From JBFWRK01 sp050248955 (GTDB lineage Bacteria; Actinomycetota; Acidimicrobiia; Acidimicrobiales; Ilumatobacteraceae): a stretch of DNA of 64,000 nt. The stretch spans positions 692,654 through 756,653 of the forward strand of contig JBFWRK010000001.1 in assembly GCA_050248955.1 (NCBI GenBank), in the 5' to 3' direction. The notes beneath the pieces are model-generated. The model ran no database searches and was not told where the DNA came from. It saw only the letters and a list, made by a program, of their open reading frames with translations. Position numbers and translations under genes: made by a program. Below, in pieces: positions 27,621 to 34,751 of the stretch. Position 1 is the first letter of the stretch. Every line of letters starts with the position of its first letter.

Positions 27621-28862
27621 TCACGGGGTGGTGGGAACCACCAGGGCGAAGGCGTCGGTATCCCAGATCGCCAGGCTCCAGCGGACCTGGAGCTTGTAGT
27701 CCGTCGAGTCGGTGACGAACGTGGCCGGGCTCACCCGGGACGCCTCCACGACGGGACGCAGCCGGTAGGTCAGCTGGGCGTGGCGCCGGTCGTCATCCAC
27801 GAAACGGCCGACCAGGACCGTGCCCAGCGGCAGGGCCGACGAGAAGGTCAACGCCAAGTCCGTTTCCTCGGTGAATTTCACCGACGAGGACCGGCCGCTC
27901 ATGCCAGCCCACGTAGCCGGGTGCAACACGGCGTGAGTCGGGATGATCCCCTCGGTCAGGACGGTGCCAGCAGCAGCCAGGACCTCGGCGACGGTCGGGA
28001 TGGCCCCAGCCGCTTCGGTGGCGGCGATTCCCACGGTGGCATCGGTGAAGCCGAAGTCCTCGCCGTTCGCCACGGCGGACTCCAGAATGTCCTGGAGGCC
28101 CGACAGCAGCGCCGAGCGGGCGCCGTCCACGGCCAGATCCGGGGCATCGGCCAAGAGCTCATTGCTCATGCGAACACGAGCGGCCCGTCGGCGCCAGGTG
28201 GAGCCAGCAGTCACGATCGAGAAGGCGGGGTCTCCGCTCTCAGCGATCGTGCTGGCCTCAGCCGTCTCTGCCGTCGTGGCGTTCGTGATGATGCGGGCGA
28301 CCTTCGCTTCGCCCACGCCCCTACCAAGTACGCCTCTGGTCGGCAGAATCGACAGGAGGCCACCGTGGGACGTGATGGCCGAGAGGACTTCCTTCGCCAG
28401 CGTGGTCGGCGGCACGAGGGTCGAGCCGTCCGACAGGAGCGAGCGGGCTTCGCCCGTAGGCAGGCCAGCGCCACGGCGGATGCAGGCGCCCAGGTCCTCC
28501 TGGGTCAGGTCGGCGGCTGTGCGCTCGCCCACCTTCTCCACGAGAGCGGCGTAGTTGGCCTCCAAGGCGTTGGTGAGATTGCCGAGGGTCTCAATCGCCG
28601 AGGGCGACAGTTCGCCCTTGAAGGCGCCTTCAGCGTCCTGGGTAAACAAGCGGGCCTTCAGGGCTCGGCGGTCGGACAGGAGCCCGAACGTGTCGAGAGG
28701 CGAGACCGAGCGGAGGCCCTCCGGGCCAAGGGCGTCGGCCAGAGCGGCGTCCAGGTCACGAGGAGCCTGGAGGTCGTGGCGGGTCGGTTCCAGGTCCTTG
28801 ACCGTGCGGTCATTCGGCGCCTGGTCTTTGCGGCGCTCACGGAGGCCAGTGGTAGCGGGCAT
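27621..28862 (-). CDS. HK97-fold major capsid protein
   Basis: This 413-residue protein starts at the ATG MPATTGLRERRKD, with AAAGGA 9 bases upstream. Residues 1-130 are helical and resemble a delta/scaffold domain. Residues 150-413 carry HK97 capsid landmarks: LLSDGSTLVPPTTLAKEVLSAITSHGGLLSILP, an E-loop-like region, then ARVRMSNELLADAPDLAVDGARSALLSGLQDILESAVANG, HAVLHPATWAGMSG, and the final VRWSLAIWDTDAFALVV. The order and ending are typical of phage capsids. No separate prohead protease is encoded, so the delta-like segment may stay or be removed by a helper enzyme. A long hairpin precedes the gene. Confidence 0.88.
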   Translation of the reverse strand: MPATTGLRERRKDQAPNDRTVKDLEPTRHDLQAPRDLDAALADALGPEGLRSVSPLDTFGLLSDRRALKARLFTQDAEGAFKGELSPSAIETLGNLTNALEANYAALVEKVGERTAADLTQEDLGACIRRGAGLPTGEARSLLSDGSTLVPPTTLAKEVLSAITSHGGLLSILPTRGVLGRGVGEAKVARIITNATTAETAEASTIAESGDPAFSIVTAGSTWRRRAARVRMSNELLADAPDLAVDGARSALLSGLQDILESAVANGEDFGFTDATVGIAATEAAGAIPTVAEVLAAAGTVLTEGIIPTHAVLHPATWAGMSGRSSSVKFTEETDLALTFSSALPLGTVLVGRFVDDDRRHAQLTYRLRPVVEASRVSPATFVTDSTDYKLQVRWSLAIWDTDAFALVVPTTP

Positions 28863-28903
28863 GGGTAATGTGTCCTTTGGGAAATGTCGCCTAAACGGCG
28901 AAA

Positions 28904-28968
28904 AGCGGGCCGCTCCTCTGAAGGACCAGGGCCGAAGGTAACCCTGGACTTCAGACGAGTGGCCCGCT
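28904..28968 (-). promoter_or_regulatory. long hairpin in the capsid gene leader
   Basis: Nested inverted repeats form a 65-base structure: AGCGGGCC/GGCCCGCT (outer), CTGAAG/CTTCAG (middle) and CCAGGG/CCCTGG (inner). It lies 42 bases before the capsid start in an otherwise gene-free stretch (28863-29156). It could be an attenuator, an RNA stabiliser or a packaging signal. It shares GGAGCGGCCCG with the leader at 31266-31344. Confidence 0.6.
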
Positions 28969-29156
28969 ATTGCGAGGCGCACACTTCCCAAAGTGCCATG
29001 GCTGCCCGAGGCCTTCGGGAGCGTATGTTGCGGGGAGGGCTGGCCCGGTGACGGGGCGGCTCTCTCCACTATCTATGAGGTTCCATGCAGGGCTCGCCTG
29101 CTCACTTATGCCGAAGGTTCCTCAGCCACCACAGGGGGCCCCGAGGGGTGGGAGCC

Positions 29157-29318
29157 TCAGACGAGGGGCAGGCGGCCAGCGGCCAGGTTCGACTGCCACT
29201 CTCTGGTGAGGGCGTCGGCCCGTTCGATCTTCTCTTGCGCCACGGCCAGAGCGGCGAAGGCCTCACGTCGGGCTTCGTTCAGAGCGGGCGGAGCGAGGGA
29301 CAGCGTGATCGGAGCCAT
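29157..29318 (-). CDS. 53-residue element protein
   Basis: A short frame starts at ATG 29318 with AGGGA 6 bases upstream and reads MAPITLSLAPPALNEARREA, followed by a helix-rich half with Ala/Glu/Arg and ending AAGRLPLV. Ribosome site, codon use and position between two genes of the same direction argue that it is real. Small size and predicted helices would suit a scaffold or recombination-direction factor, but there is no evidence for either. Confidence 0.5.
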   Translation of the reverse strand: MAPITLSLAPPALNEARREAFAALAVAQEKIERADALTREWQSNLAAGRLPLV

Positions 29319-29369
29319 AGCGGTCCCTAGGTCCCAGCCGGGCGGCGGCTGCTCAGTCTGGAGGGATGC

Positions 29370-30194
29370 TCAGGCGGCCACCGGGCGGGTCTGCTCACGG
29401 AGGAAGGCCAGGCGCTCGGGGAGCCACTCGTGGAGGTCTCGGGTCCACTTCCCGCCGGTCCCACGGTTGCACTCGGTGCACGATGGCCGGACGTTCTCCG
29501 CCGAGTGCGTCCCACCACGGGAGAGGGGCGTCAGGTGCTCCAGTTCCTCCCACGGAGCCCCGCACACGTAGCAACGGTGATCGAAGCGGTCCAGGATCGT
29601 GGCCCACTCCTCGGCCGTCAGGGTGGCATCTGAGGCGGACAGGGCGGCTCGGCGCTTTGCGTTTGCTCGGGCGTCCCTGGCTTTGCCCTCGGGGGTCTGG
29701 CGGTAGGCGGCCTTCTGCTCCCGGATGCGGTCAGCGTTGGCGGCGTTGTAGGCGACCTTCTGCTCCCGGATGCGGTCAGCGTTGGCGGCGTTGTAGGCGA
29801 CCTTCTGCTCCCGGATGCGGTCAGCGTTGGCGGCCTTGTAGGCAGCCATCTGCTCCCGGCGGCGGTCAGCGTTGGTGGCGTGGTAGGCGGCCGATTGCTT
29901 CCGGAGGCGCTCGGCGTTGGCGGCGTAATGGGCGGCTTTGTACTCCCGGATGCGGTCAGCGTTGGCGGCACGGTAGGCGACCTCCTGCTCCCGGAGGCGC
30001 TCCGGGTTGGCGGCACGGTAGGCGGCGGCATAGGCGGCCCTACACGGGCGGCAGCGGGGGTCGAGGCCATCTGCCCTACTGGCGTTGGCGCTGAAGTCCG
30101 CCACGGGGCGGACCGTCGAGCACTTCCGGCAGAGCTTCAGGCCCTCCGCCAGTAGGCGGGCCTTCTCTGCTCGCTCGGCCTTCGTGAGCGCCAC
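29370..30194 (-). CDS. HNH endonuclease with N-terminal zinc ribbon and seven 15-residue repeats
   Basis: This 274-residue protein starts at a GTG one base after the previous stop; the longer frame upstream is a shadow of the GIY-YIG-like gene. CRKC and CRPC (residues 20-55) form a zinc ribbon. Residues about 60-170 are tandem repeats of the type AYNAANADRIREQKV, predicted as a long charged helix. The HNH domain follows: CYVCGAPWEELEHLTPLSRGG, HSAENVRPSCTECN. Phages often carry such repeat-HNH proteins; the helix could act as a spacer between DNA contacts. The repeat number probably varies between relatives because the DNA repeats are nearly identical. Confidence 0.82.
   Translation of the reverse strand: MALTKAERAEKARLLAEGLKLCRKCSTVRPVADFSANASRADGLDPRCRPCRAAYAAAYRAANPERLREQEVAYRAANADRIREYKAAHYAANAERLRKQSAAYHATNADRRREQMAAYKAANADRIREQKVAYNAANADRIREQKVAYNAANADRIREQKAAYRQTPEGKARDARANAKRRAALSASDATLTAEEWATILDRFDHRCYVCGAPWEELEHLTPLSRGGTHSAENVRPSCTECNRGTGGKWTRDLHEWLPERLAFLREQTRPVAA
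29710..30035 (-). repeat. 45-bp in-frame tandem repeats
   Basis: About seven units of 45 bp occur inside the HNH gene; the two units around 29740-29830 are identical over the whole 45 bases. Each encodes one 15-residue helical repeat. This is coding repetition, not a CRISPR array. Confidence 0.8.
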
Positions 30195-30195
30195 G

Positions 30196-31254
30196 TCAGC
30201 GGGCCGCCGGGAAGAGGGCCGCCAGGTGGGCCAGGACCTCGGGCAGCACGTCCGCCGTGAGGAATTCGCTACGGCCAACGTGGGCGCCAGGCAGCGGGGC
30301 CCGGGCGTGGGCGAAGGCGTCCAGCGTGGATCGCTCTGCCGCCAGGGCCTCGGCCCTCGTGGCTTCCTGCCTCCAGACGAGCGTGGCGCCATCGGCCTCG
30401 TGGACACGAGAGCGGCGGCGGGCGGTGCCCTCAATGCCCACCTTGATCGTCCCGCCAGGAAATCGGTACACGTACACGGAGGCGGGGTCAGCAGCACGGC
30501 CCGAGCGGGCCAGGGATGCCGGGGACTCCCACCCGGCACGAGCGGGACGGCGGGGATCGCCAGGCCGCCTACGGGCCGCCCCAGGCTTCCCACCCTTCCC
30601 AGGCTTCCCACCCTCTCCACTGGCTCCAAGCTCGGTCCCCGAGTCGGACCGCACCACGGACGGCACGCTCTCCACCAGCACGGAGGCAGGCGCCACGGAG
30701 GCGGCAGGCGAAGCGGTCGGCCCGGGCACGACGGCGGCGGGCTCGGCAGCGAGCCCGAGAGCTTGCCCGCCAGCGAGCGGCGGCAGCCCCGGAGGGGCCT
30801 GAGGGCCAGGGTTGGCCTGGGCGGCTCGGGCCTCGTCAAGCTGGCGGCGGAGCCAGGCGACCTCCTCAGCGGCGTAGGCGGCCTGGGCGGTGGCCTCGTC
30901 AGCACGAGCGGACTCAGCGGCGAGGACCGACGGGAGGTCAGTCACCTGCCAGGAGCGGAAGGCGGCCAGGGCGTCCCGGCGGCGGCGGCCGAACTGGTCA
31001 CGGTGGACGGCTGAGCAGAAGAGGAGGCCGGTCCGCTGATTGCGGAAGGTCGAGAGGCGTTCCCGGTAGCAGGCGGGGAAGGAGCAGCAGGACGGATCGA
31101 AGGGGATTCCGTCGTCCTCCGAGGACCGGCGGCGGGCCGACACTGAGGTTTGGACGAACGGGCGGACGGTCTCATTCTCCGGTGAGGAGGAGAGGAAGGC
31201 GTCAATCGCTGGGGCGTATTCTTCGCTCTCGTAGTCGATATTTGCGGTAGCCAT
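30196..31254 (-). CDS. GIY-YIG/T5orf172-like protein with Cys-rich N-terminus
   Basis: This 352-residue protein has an ATG with CAGGAG 7 bases upstream. Residues 40-100 contain several Cys and basic residues (DPSCCSFPACYRERL, LLFCSAVHRDQFGRRRRDA), a possible zinc module. A short coiled coil (EEVAWLRRQLDEARAAQA) and a Pro/Ala/Gly-rich linker follow. Residues about 255-350 read VYVYRFPGGTIKVGIEGTARRRSRVHEADG...EALAAERSTLDAF, which fits the T5orf172 branch of the GIY-YIG superfamily. It may be a DNA-binding or nicking protein. First gene after the control region, with a structured leader. Confidence 0.65.
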   Translation of the reverse strand: MATANIDYESEEYAPAIDAFLSSSPENETVRPFVQTSVSARRRSSEDDGIPFDPSCCSFPACYRERLSTFRNQRTGLLFCSAVHRDQFGRRRRDALAAFRSWQVTDLPSVLAAESARADEATAQAAYAAEEVAWLRRQLDEARAAQANPGPQAPPGLPPLAGGQALGLAAEPAAVVPGPTASPAASVAPASVLVESVPSVVRSDSGTELGASGEGGKPGKGGKPGAARRRPGDPRRPARAGWESPASLARSGRAADPASVYVYRFPGGTIKVGIEGTARRRSRVHEADGATLVWRQEATRAEALAAERSTLDAFAHARAPLPGAHVGRSEFLTADVLPEVLAHLAALFPAAR

Positions 31255-31265
31255 GGGGGGCTCCT

Positions 31266-31344
31266 GGTAAGGCAAAGGTCGGGCCGCTCCGTGGATCGGG
31301 AGCGGTAGAGACCCGCCCGGCCCCGGGACCTTTGCCGAGTTACC
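31266..31344 (-). promoter_or_regulatory. structured leader of the leftward genes
   Basis: GGTAA/TTACC (31266-31270, 31340-31344) and GGCAAAGGTC/GACCTTTGCC (31271-31280, 31327-31336) form a long stem. It encloses an inner hairpin CCGCTCC/GGAGCGG (31284-31290, 31299-31305). It lies directly before the ribosome site of the 352-residue gene, so it is probably the folded 5' UTR or an attenuator. Confidence 0.6.
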
Positions 31345-31418
31345 GGGACCGTGCGGACCTCTACTAGATGTTGTGTCCGGGCGGCCGGAACGGTCCCCAC
31401 TGAGCCAAAGAATCTGGA

Positions 31419-31641
31419 CCATGACGAAACCCATGACGAAGGCCTCTAGAGGGCTGGTCGAGTCATACGACCATCGCTATGTACGACCTATACGGAGCTT
31501 CCGTCATGCCGTCATCCGTCATCGGATTCCGCCACCCAGGGTGAGCGGATCGGCCATAGTCAGCACGCAGCGTCGGCCTTATGCCTCTGGGGCTGGCCGT
31601 GCGGTCGAGTCATACGACCGTGGAGGTCGAGTCATACGACC
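31419..31641. promoter_or_regulatory. repeat-rich control region of the element
   Basis: This is the heart of the 456-base gene-free gap 31255-31710. GGTCGAGTCATACGACC, an imperfect palindrome, occurs three times (31456-31472, 31603-31619, 31625-31641); the last two are 22 bp apart, two helical turns. CCATGACGAA occurs at 31419 and 31431, and CCGTCAT occurs three times at 31501, 31509 and 31516; ATGACG and CGTCAT are complementary. It is less GC-rich than its surroundings. It could be a set of operators for a regulator or helper protein, or an iteron-type origin. Confidence 0.65.
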
Positions 31642-31676
31642 ACGACGGAGGACGGCAGGCCCACGGCGGCCCCTCA

Positions 31677-31690
31677 TCGCTTAAGTGTCA
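31677..31690 (+). repeat. CTTAAG motif copy 4
   Basis: TCGCTTAAGTGTCA, identical to 24684-24697, lies 20 bases beyond the stop of the integrase gene. Confidence 0.55.
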
Positions 31691-31710
31691 AAGCGGGGCT
31701 CCGGGGGCGC

Positions 31711-33288
31711 TCAGGCGGCGTCGGCGTCCGGGCGGGAGGACCACACGAGGCGAAGGCGGGCGTCACCATCGAAGCGGTTGGCGTGGCCGGACGCCTTCAC
31801 GGCTTCCAGGCTCTCCACAGAGGCCACCAGAGCAGCACGGCGGGCCGCCACTGGCACGCCCTCCCATAGCTCCCGAAGCTCTGTCGGGTCCAGAAGGGCG
31901 CCCAGGTTCGGCTCAGCAGACCTAGCGGCACGTAGGGCGGCCTCGTGCTCAGCAATGGAGGCCAGCACGGGGTCACGGAGACGGGCGTACCGGGCGGCGC
32001 CGTCCGGCCCTCGGAATTCGGGGTCCAGGCGGATGGCAGCCACTTCGTCAAGCTGGCCCTGGAGGTCGGCTAGTTCGTTCTCCAGGGTGGCACGATCGGC
32101 GGCGCCCAGCGGGTCCACGAGAGGGCGCCCGAGGAGCACGGCGGCCACTTCGTTCAGCACGGGGTCGTGCGGCTCCATGGCGGCCCAGCGTCGGAGCAGG
32201 CGGTCCGTCACGTAGGCATCGGCGCTCCGCAGCGAGACCGTGTTACCGCCACACTGGCCGCCCGATTGCGAAAGGGAGCAGGCGTACCGCTGATTGCTCC
32301 CGCTCCCGCCCCCGGACATCGCCGAGCGGCACTCGGAGCAGCGAAGGACGCCAGTAAGAAGGTGTGAGGGAGGGCGGCCCGTGCCCGTGCGTCGGCCGCT
32401 CCCCGTGGACTTCGACCCAGCGGACAGGGCGGCCAGCAGGCGGCGGCGGTCGGCGCTCGAAATGAGAGCGGGACCCACGATCAGAGGGCGGCCGTCGGGG
32501 CCTCGGGCAGCAACGGTCGAGCCCTTCCCCGTAGGCAGGTGGCCCACGAGGACGGGCGAGGCCAGGAGCGTGCGGAGAGTCTGACTACGCCACTTCGCCC
32601 CCCTCGGAGCGGGAATGCCAGCGTCGCTGAGACGGTCCGCCTCTCCGTAGAGGGTCGCCCCAGCGAGCACGCTGGCGACTATCGCCCGGATCACGTCCGC
32701 TTGCTCGGGGTGCTCCACGAGGCGCCCAGGCTCGCCCTCGGGGTCTACGTGGCAGCCGTCCGGGTGGGCGACACGGGCGGAGAGCGCACGGGTCACGATC
32801 CGGAAGCCGTAGGGTGCCCGGCCGCCCGGCCAGCGCCCTTCCTTGCGGCGGGTCTGGAGTGCGGAGCGGGTCCGGACGGACGTGTTCTGAGACTCGGAGC
32901 GGGCCTGCTCCGACAGGATGGCGATGACCATTCGGTGGCCGGGCACGGAGGAGTCCAGCCCATCCTTTAGCGACACGAGGCGGGAGCCGACCGCTTCTAG
33001 TTCGTCTAGGACCTGACCGACCTTCCCCATGCCACGGCGGGAGAGGCGGTCCAGCTTCCAGACCAGGAGCGTGCGGCCGCTCGTGGCGGTAGTCCAGTCC
33101 ATGGCGGCCTGGAACATCGGGCGGCTTACCTCCTTTCGGTAGCCTGACCCCACTTCCACCCAGCGGTGGACGACGTTCAGACTCTCCCGCTGGGCGTGCT
33201 CCAGAAGGTCAGCCATCTGGCGTGCATTGGAAGTAGCCGCCTCGTGGTCTTTCGACAGGCGGACCAGGATTGCAGCGTCAGCAGGCAC
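31711..33288 (-). CDS. large serine integrase
   Basis: This 525-residue protein starts at the GTG of VPADAAILVRLSKDHEAA; the frame upstream to 33339 overlaps miaB and is unlikely. The resolvase domain has the nucleophile Ser12 in VRLSKD and the arginines in WKLDRLSRRG; LSEQARSESQNTSVRTR follows. Then come the recombinase domain (RAPYGFRIV...YGEADRLSDAGIPAPRGAKWRSQTLRTLLASPVLVGHL) and a zinc ribbon (LRCSECRSAMSGG...YACSLSQSGGQCGG) with a coiled coil. It catalyses attP x attB recombination and sits next to attR as expected. Its start is only 11 bases from the divergent miaB start, so each promoter must lie in the other's 5' coding region. Confidence 0.95.
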   Translation of the reverse strand: MPADAAILVRLSKDHEAATSNARQMADLLEHAQRESLNVVHRWVEVGSGYRKEVSRPMFQAAMDWTTATSGRTLLVWKLDRLSRRGMGKVGQVLDELEAVGSRLVSLKDGLDSSVPGHRMVIAILSEQARSESQNTSVRTRSALQTRRKEGRWPGGRAPYGFRIVTRALSARVAHPDGCHVDPEGEPGRLVEHPEQADVIRAIVASVLAGATLYGEADRLSDAGIPAPRGAKWRSQTLRTLLASPVLVGHLPTGKGSTVAARGPDGRPLIVGPALISSADRRRLLAALSAGSKSTGSGRRTGTGRPPSHLLTGVLRCSECRSAMSGGGSGSNQRYACSLSQSGGQCGGNTVSLRSADAYVTDRLLRRWAAMEPHDPVLNEVAAVLLGRPLVDPLGAADRATLENELADLQGQLDEVAAIRLDPEFRGPDGAARYARLRDPVLASIAEHEAALRAARSAEPNLGALLDPTELRELWEGVPVAARRAALVASVESLEAVKASGHANRFDGDARLRLVWSSRPDADAA

Positions 33289-33302
33289 GGAGGTCCTAAG
33301 TG
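33289..33302 (+). promoter_or_regulatory. element-supplied ribosome site and GTG start for miaB
   Basis: GGAGG (33289-33293) lies 6 bases before GTG at 33300. Both are on the element side of attR and give the interrupted miaB a new translation start in frame with the host body. Confidence 0.75.
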
Positions 33303-34751
33303 GTAGGGAGCGGGAGCAGCGAAGGCCGAACGGTACCACTCCGTTACCTCCTCCGCACGTTCGGGTGCCAGATGAACGAACACGACTCCGAGCGCATCGC
33401 TGGCCTGCTCGAAGCCGACGGTCTGGTCCCTGTCGCGTCCGAGGACGAGGCCGACGTCGTCGTCCTCAACACGTGCTGCATCCGCGAGAACGCCGACAAC
33501 AAGCTCTACGGCACGCTCGGCCACTTGAAGCAGTGGAAGGGCGAGCGGGACGGTCGTCAGATCGTCGTTGCCGGCTGTCTCGCGCAGAAGGACCGTGATC
33601 TCGTCCAGCGCAAGGCTGGCTATGTCGACGTCGTGCTCGGCACGCACAACGTCCATCGAGCGGCCGAGCTCGTCGCGTATGCCTGGGAGCACGGCCCCGT
33701 CACGGAGATCCTCGACGAGGCCGTGATCAACGACCACGCGATGTTCCCGTCGGCGCTGCCCATTCGTCGTGAGAGCTCGTTCAACGCCTGGGTCACGATC
33801 CAGATCGGCTGCGACAACAACTGCGCGTTCTGCATCGTCCCGGCGGTGCGTGGGCGCGAGATCAGCCGTCCGTTCGACGAGATCGTCGCTGAGGTCGAGC
33901 AGCTCGCCCGGAACGGCGTGACCGAGGTGACGCTGCTCGGTCAGAACGTCAACAGCTACGGGCGCGACCTCGCGCTCGCCGCTCGCCAGGCCGGCGATGC
34001 CGTTCGGCTGCGCCCCCTGTTCGCCGACCTGCTCCGTGCCGTCGGGGCTGTACCTGGCATCCGCCGTGTGCGCTACACCAGCCCGCATCCGAAGGACATG
34101 CGCCCGGAGACGTTCCTGGCGATGGCCGAGACCGCATCGGTGTGCGAGCACCTGCACTACCCGCTGCAGTCCGGCAGCGACGCCGTGCTGGCGGCGATGC
34201 ATCGGGGTTACACGGCGGAGCGGTACCTCGAGCGGCTCGCCGCGGCGAGGGCGACCGTCCCCGATCTCGCGGTCTCGACCGACATCATCGTCGGCTTCCC
34301 GGGCGAGACCGACGACGACTTCGAGCGCACGCTCGAGGTCGCGGCCGCAGCTGAGTACGACTACGCCTACACGTTCCTCTTCTCACCCCGCCCCGGCACC
34401 GAGGCCGCCGAGATGACCGACCGGTTCGTCGATCCGGTCGTTGCCGGCGAGCGGTTCCAACGGCTGCGAATCGTGGTCGAGCGCAGCGCTCTCGCCAAGC
34501 ACGAAGCGCGTGTCGGGCGCGTCGAGGAGCTGCTCGTCGAGGGTCCCAGCAAGCGCGAGCCGAACATCACGAGCGGCCGGACGCGGCAGAACAAGCTGGT
34601 GCACTTCACGCCGCCATCGCCCTTGCGGCCCGGCACGTACGTCCTGGCCGAGATCACCGGCGCAGCCCCGCACCATCTGCGCGGCACGTTCGTGGACGTG
34701 ATCGCACCCGCCACACACGTCACGCGCATTCCCGTCGCCGCCCTGTCGTGA
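33300..34751 (+). CDS. miaB: tRNA-2-methylthio-N6-isopentenyladenosine synthase with element-derived N-terminus
   Basis: This 483-residue radical SAM enzyme adds a methylthio group to A37 of tRNAs already modified by MiaA. The UPF0004 domain begins YLLRTFGCQMNEHDSERI with cluster ligand Cys23; the radical SAM cluster is GCDNNCAFC (Cys171, 175, 178), and a C-terminal TRAM domain ends the protein. Codons 1-21 (MVGSGSSEGRTVPLRYLLRTF) come from the inserted element and replace the native MTDRTYVLRTF left at 24141; the join at TTCGGG restores RTFGCQMN. Promoter supply is uncertain because the native one is 9.2 kb away. The stop overlaps miaA. Confidence 0.95.
   Translation: MVGSGSSEGRTVPLRYLLRTFGCQMNEHDSERIAGLLEADGLVPVASEDEADVVVLNTCCIRENADNKLYGTLGHLKQWKGERDGRQIVVAGCLAQKDRDLVQRKAGYVDVVLGTHNVHRAAELVAYAWEHGPVTEILDEAVINDHAMFPSALPIRRESSFNAWVTIQIGCDNNCAFCIVPAVRGREISRPFDEIVAEVEQLARNGVTEVTLLGQNVNSYGRDLALAARQAGDAVRLRPLFADLLRAVGAVPGIRRVRYTSPHPKDMRPETFLAMAETASVCEHLHYPLQSGSDAVLAAMHRGYTAERYLERLAAARATVPDLAVSTDIIVGFPGETDDDFERTLEVAAAAEYDYAYTFLFSPRPGTEAAEMTDRFVDPVVAGERFQRLRIVVERSALAKHEARVGRVEELLVEGPSKREPNITSGRTRQNKLVHFTPPSPLRPGTYVLAEITGAAPHHLRGTFVDVIAPATHVTRIPVAALS
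33360..33365. other. attR core
   Basis: TTCGGG at the right junction matches 24171-24176. The left side (TACCTCCTCCGCACG) is element DNA that also encodes Y-L-L-R-T; the right side (TGCCAGATGAACG) is host miaB. Confidence 0.8.

Larger units (their letters stand above)
24171..33365. mobile_element. 9.2-kb capsid-encoding phage satellite / prophage-like element in miaB
   Basis: The element is bounded by TTCGGG cores inside two copies of the miaB 5' end. It encodes a large serine integrase at the right end, then on the same strand a GIY-YIG-like protein, two HNH proteins, an HK97-type major capsid protein, a P27-type small terminase, a putative minor structural protein and several tiny Cys-rich proteins; one gene at the left end runs the other way. 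I see no portal, large terminase, prohead protease, tail-assembly, holin, lysin, replication or repressor gene. Size, serine integrase and capsid plus small terminase resemble phiRv1 of M. tuberculosis and capsid-forming satellites. Codon and word usage (many GGC/GGG/CGG runs, few CGATCG-like words) differs from the flanks. Confidence 0.9.

Noticed and set aside
29710..30035. Regular 45-bp repeats as a possible CRISPR array
   Set aside because: Repeats are contiguous, without unique spacers, and keep an open frame encoding helical repeats of an HNH protein; no cas genes.
33289..33339. Integrase start upstream of 33288
   Set aside because: The extra codons overlap the miaB start region in antisense and lack similarity to integrase N-termini; the GTG before PADAAILVRLS is the natural start.
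24171..33360. A complete temperate prophage
   Set aside because: There is no room for portal, large terminase, tape measure, tail or lysis genes, and none is recognised.
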